Below the pieces are notes generated by a model. It saw only the letters and a list, made by a program, of their open reading frames with translations. It did not search any database and was not told where the DNA came from. A DNA stretch of 7,274 nucleotides, taken from JAVBPR01 sp031549485 (GTDB lineage Bacteria > Bacillota > Clostridia > Oscillospirales > Feifaniaceae). The stretch is taken from the NCBI GenBank assembly GCA_031549485.1, contig JAVBPR010000026.1, positions 1 to 7,274 of the forward strand, given 5' to 3'. A program made the translations under genes and the position numbers. This document shows positions 6,481-7,274 of the stretch, piece after piece. Each line of letters starts with the position of its first letter. Within the stretch, counting starts at the first letter, position 1.

Positions 6481-6512
6481 ACAAACCGCAAGGCGAAAAA
6501 AGAAGCGGAGGC
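6481..6512. repeat. 32-bp direct repeat, copy 2
   Basis: This is identical to 5259-5290 over 32 bases. The right arm of its hairpin differs from copy 1 only through the loop and the end of the stem, so the identity covers 15 bases of flank plus the left arm. Confidence 0.85.
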
Positions 6513-6535
6513 GAGAACCTCCGCTTCTTTTTTCG
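6494..6535. terminator. Terminator-type hairpin between divergent genes
   Basis: An 18-bp perfect stem (6494-6511 with 6518-6535) has a 6-base loop, A6 on the left and T6 on the right. It lies between divergently transcribed genes, so no gene in the window ends at it. It may insulate the two promoters or be left over from a gene that has been lost. Confidence 0.85.
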
Positions 6536-6592
6536 TAATAAATATAAATTTGAGGCTATATCAGCAATTCTGTATTTTTTAAAAACTTATGC

Positions 6593-6621
6593 TTGACGTC
6601 CGACGTACGACGTCGTACAAT
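6593..6621 (+). promoter_or_regulatory. Strong sigma-A-type promoter with palindromic operator candidate in the spacer
   Basis: TTGACG (6593-6598), a 17-base spacer and TACAAT (6616-6621) make a near-consensus promoter starting near 6628. GTACGACGTCGTAC (6605-6618) is a perfect 14-bp palindrome covering most of the spacer and the first bases of the -10. GACGT also recurs at 6595, 6602 and 6609, exactly 7 bases apart. A repressor bound here would block RNA polymerase; the helix-turn-helix protein encoded directly downstream is the obvious candidate. Confidence 0.8.
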
Positions 6622-6643
6622 AAAAGAAAGCAGGGAATATCGG

Positions 6644-6832
6644 ATGTCGAACGTGCAACTTGTTTATATAACAAAAGAAGTGGCAGAAATACTCGGAGTG
6701 AGTACAGCGCATGTTTTGAGGATTGCAAAAGAGATGAATTTTTCGGAAAGAGAATTCAGAGCTGTTCAAAAAACAAATTTGTTCAGCGCAGAGGCTGTTG
6801 TAAAGCTAAAAAGAAGATTAAATAAATATTAA
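6644..6832 (+). CDS. Small helix-turn-helix DNA-binding protein, probable autoregulator
   Basis: The protein has 62 residues when started at the ATG at 6644, which has AGGGA 7 bases upstream (6632-6636). A longer reading from the TTG at 6593 is rejected because that TTG is the -35 box of the promoter and would not be transcribed. Residues 8-32 (YITKEVAEILGVSTAHVLRIAKEM) form a helix-turn-helix of the MerR/excisionase-like type, with the EVAEILGVS pattern. Residues 33-62 carry a beta-wing-like segment (FRAVQKTNLFSAEAV) and a basic tail, KLKRRLNKY. With only a DNA-binding domain it could be a repressor, an excisionase-like factor or an antitoxin-like regulator. The palindrome in its own promoter favours autoregulation. 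The stop codon overlaps the ribosome binding site of the next gene, so the two are cotranscribed. Confidence 0.8.
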   Translation: MSNVQLVYITKEVAEILGVSTAHVLRIAKEMNFSEREFRAVQKTNLFSAEAVVKLKRRLNKY

Positions 6833-6842
6833 GGAGCAAACT

Positions 6843-7100
6843 ATGGCAAAACTTTTAAAGGATTTGGCGCTTAAATATCACCAAGAAGGAAAATACCAGG
6901 AAGAAGAAATAATTGAAGCGTGTTTCGATTATTTTAAAGCAAAAGGAAAGCCGGATTCCACAATGGCGCTTCGGTTAATTGACGCAAAGGATAGTATTTG
7001 TTTTGATAAGTCCATAGAAAGTTTTGCAGATGGTTTTAAATTTGCGACCACGTTATTTTTTGAGATGTTTAAAAACGAAATTCAGTGTGAAGATTTTTGA
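6843..7100 (+). CDS. Small protein of unknown function, cotranscribed with HTH regulator
   Basis: The 85-residue protein has no signal peptide and no clear membrane segment. AAGGAG (6831-6836), which overlaps the stop of the preceding gene, lies 6 bases before the ATG. Residues 1-35 are helical and charged (KDLALKYHQEGKYQEEEIIEACFDYFKAKG). The C-terminal ADGFKFATTLFFEMF (62-76) resembles the closing motif, roughly F..GF..G..L..E, of short helical Firmicutes proteins such as the DUF6809 type; this is a weak, remembered similarity. It forms a two-gene unit with the HTH protein and is followed by a terminator. A role as regulator partner or toxin-like protein is possible, but nothing in the sequence shows one. 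Confidence 0.75.
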   Translation: MAKLLKDLALKYHQEGKYQEEEIIEACFDYFKAKGKPDSTMALRLIDAKDSICFDKSIESFADGFKFATTLFFEMFKNEIQCEDF

Positions 7101-7110
7101 TAAATTATGC

Positions 7111-7146
7111 AAAACAAAACCCCGCCACAAGGCGGGGTTTTGTTTT
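7111..7146. terminator. Bidirectional terminator
   Basis: A perfect 16-bp stem (7111-7126 with 7131-7146; core CCCCGCC/GGCGGGG) has the 4-base loop ACAA, with A-rich and T-rich ends. It lies between the 85-residue gene and the convergent minus-strand gene at the right edge and can serve both. Confidence 0.95.
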
Positions 7147-7164
7147 ATTATTATTCTATTTATA

Positions 7165-7272
7165 CTAATAAGTCAGCCTGTATCTAAGTTCGCCACCCAT
7201 GGATTTTACGACCTCTCTGCCGACGTCCGCGTCATTGTGGATATTCAGTGCGGGAACCTCGACGAGATCAAC
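7165..7272 (-). CDS. C-terminal end of a gene entering from the right
   Basis: A minus-strand frame is open from the window edge to the TAG at 7167-7165 and gives 35 residues: VDLVEVPALNIHNDADVGRE, then VVKSMGGELRYRLTY. The other two minus frames have stops close to the edge, and the terminator at 7111-7146 sits 18 bases beyond the stop, as expected for a real gene end. The ND.DV...VV...GGELR pattern recalls C-termini of phage tail tape-measure-type proteins, but 35 residues are too few for a family call. Confidence 0.6.
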   Translation of the reverse strand, partial: VDLVEVPALNIHNDADVGREVVKSMGGELRYRLTY

Positions 7273-7274
7273 GC

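Noticed and set aside
6593..6643. TTG start extending the HTH protein by 17 residues
   Set aside because: The TTG is the -35 box of a near-consensus promoter whose transcript would begin near 6628, downstream of this codon.
7111..7146. Third copy of the 32-bp repeat, because ACAAGGCGGGG resembles its CGCAAGGCG part
   Set aside because: Only a few bases agree and the stem sequence is different; it is an unrelated terminator.

Overview
The window looks like a low-GC Firmicutes (Clostridia-type) chromosome. Genes start behind strong AGGAGG-type ribosome binding sites. Intergenic regions carry sigma-A-type promoters and long, perfect, A/T-flanked terminator hairpins. The encoded lipoproteins, WG-repeat and GLUG proteins, and SpoIIAA-like STAS protein also fit. 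No rRNA, tRNA, CRISPR array or transposase gene was seen.

Layout. Positions 1-919 (minus) hold the first 306 codons of an exported WG-repeat protein that runs off the left edge, with its own promoter at 986-1014. Positions 1011-1394 (plus) hold an open frame without a credible start, probably the 3' remnant of a lost gene, followed by a terminator at 1442-1466. Positions 1590-2456 (plus) carry two genes: a 181-residue protein that looks like a degenerate anti-sigma-type ATPase, and a 98-residue STAS anti-sigma-factor antagonist. A shared bidirectional terminator (2465-2499) separates them from a convergent three-gene amino-acid-type ABC importer operon on the minus strand (5091 to 2507): permease, ATPase, and lipoprotein solute-binding protein. 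Positions 5316-6413 (minus) encode a GLUG-repeat lipoprotein flanked by two identical 32-bp repeats that include terminator stems. Positions 6593-7146 (plus) form a compact cassette: a strong promoter with a palindrome in its spacer, a 62-residue helix-turn-helix protein, an 85-residue protein of unknown function, and a terminator. The right edge holds the last 35 codons of a minus-strand gene.

How the genes may work together. The most interesting part is 1590-5091. The ABC ATPase carries about 120 extra C-terminal residues that resemble the RsbW/SpoIIAB ATPase fold, but the Asn of the N box and the Asp of the G1 box appear to be missing. Its convergent neighbours encode another such degenerate domain and a STAS protein, the class of protein that normally binds those domains. 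This suggests that partner-switching parts may have been recruited to control an importer instead of a sigma factor. The solute-binding protein is also unusual: its two halves occur in the reverse of the usual order, as in a circular permutation. Both points are inferences from motif reading and need profile searches or structure prediction.
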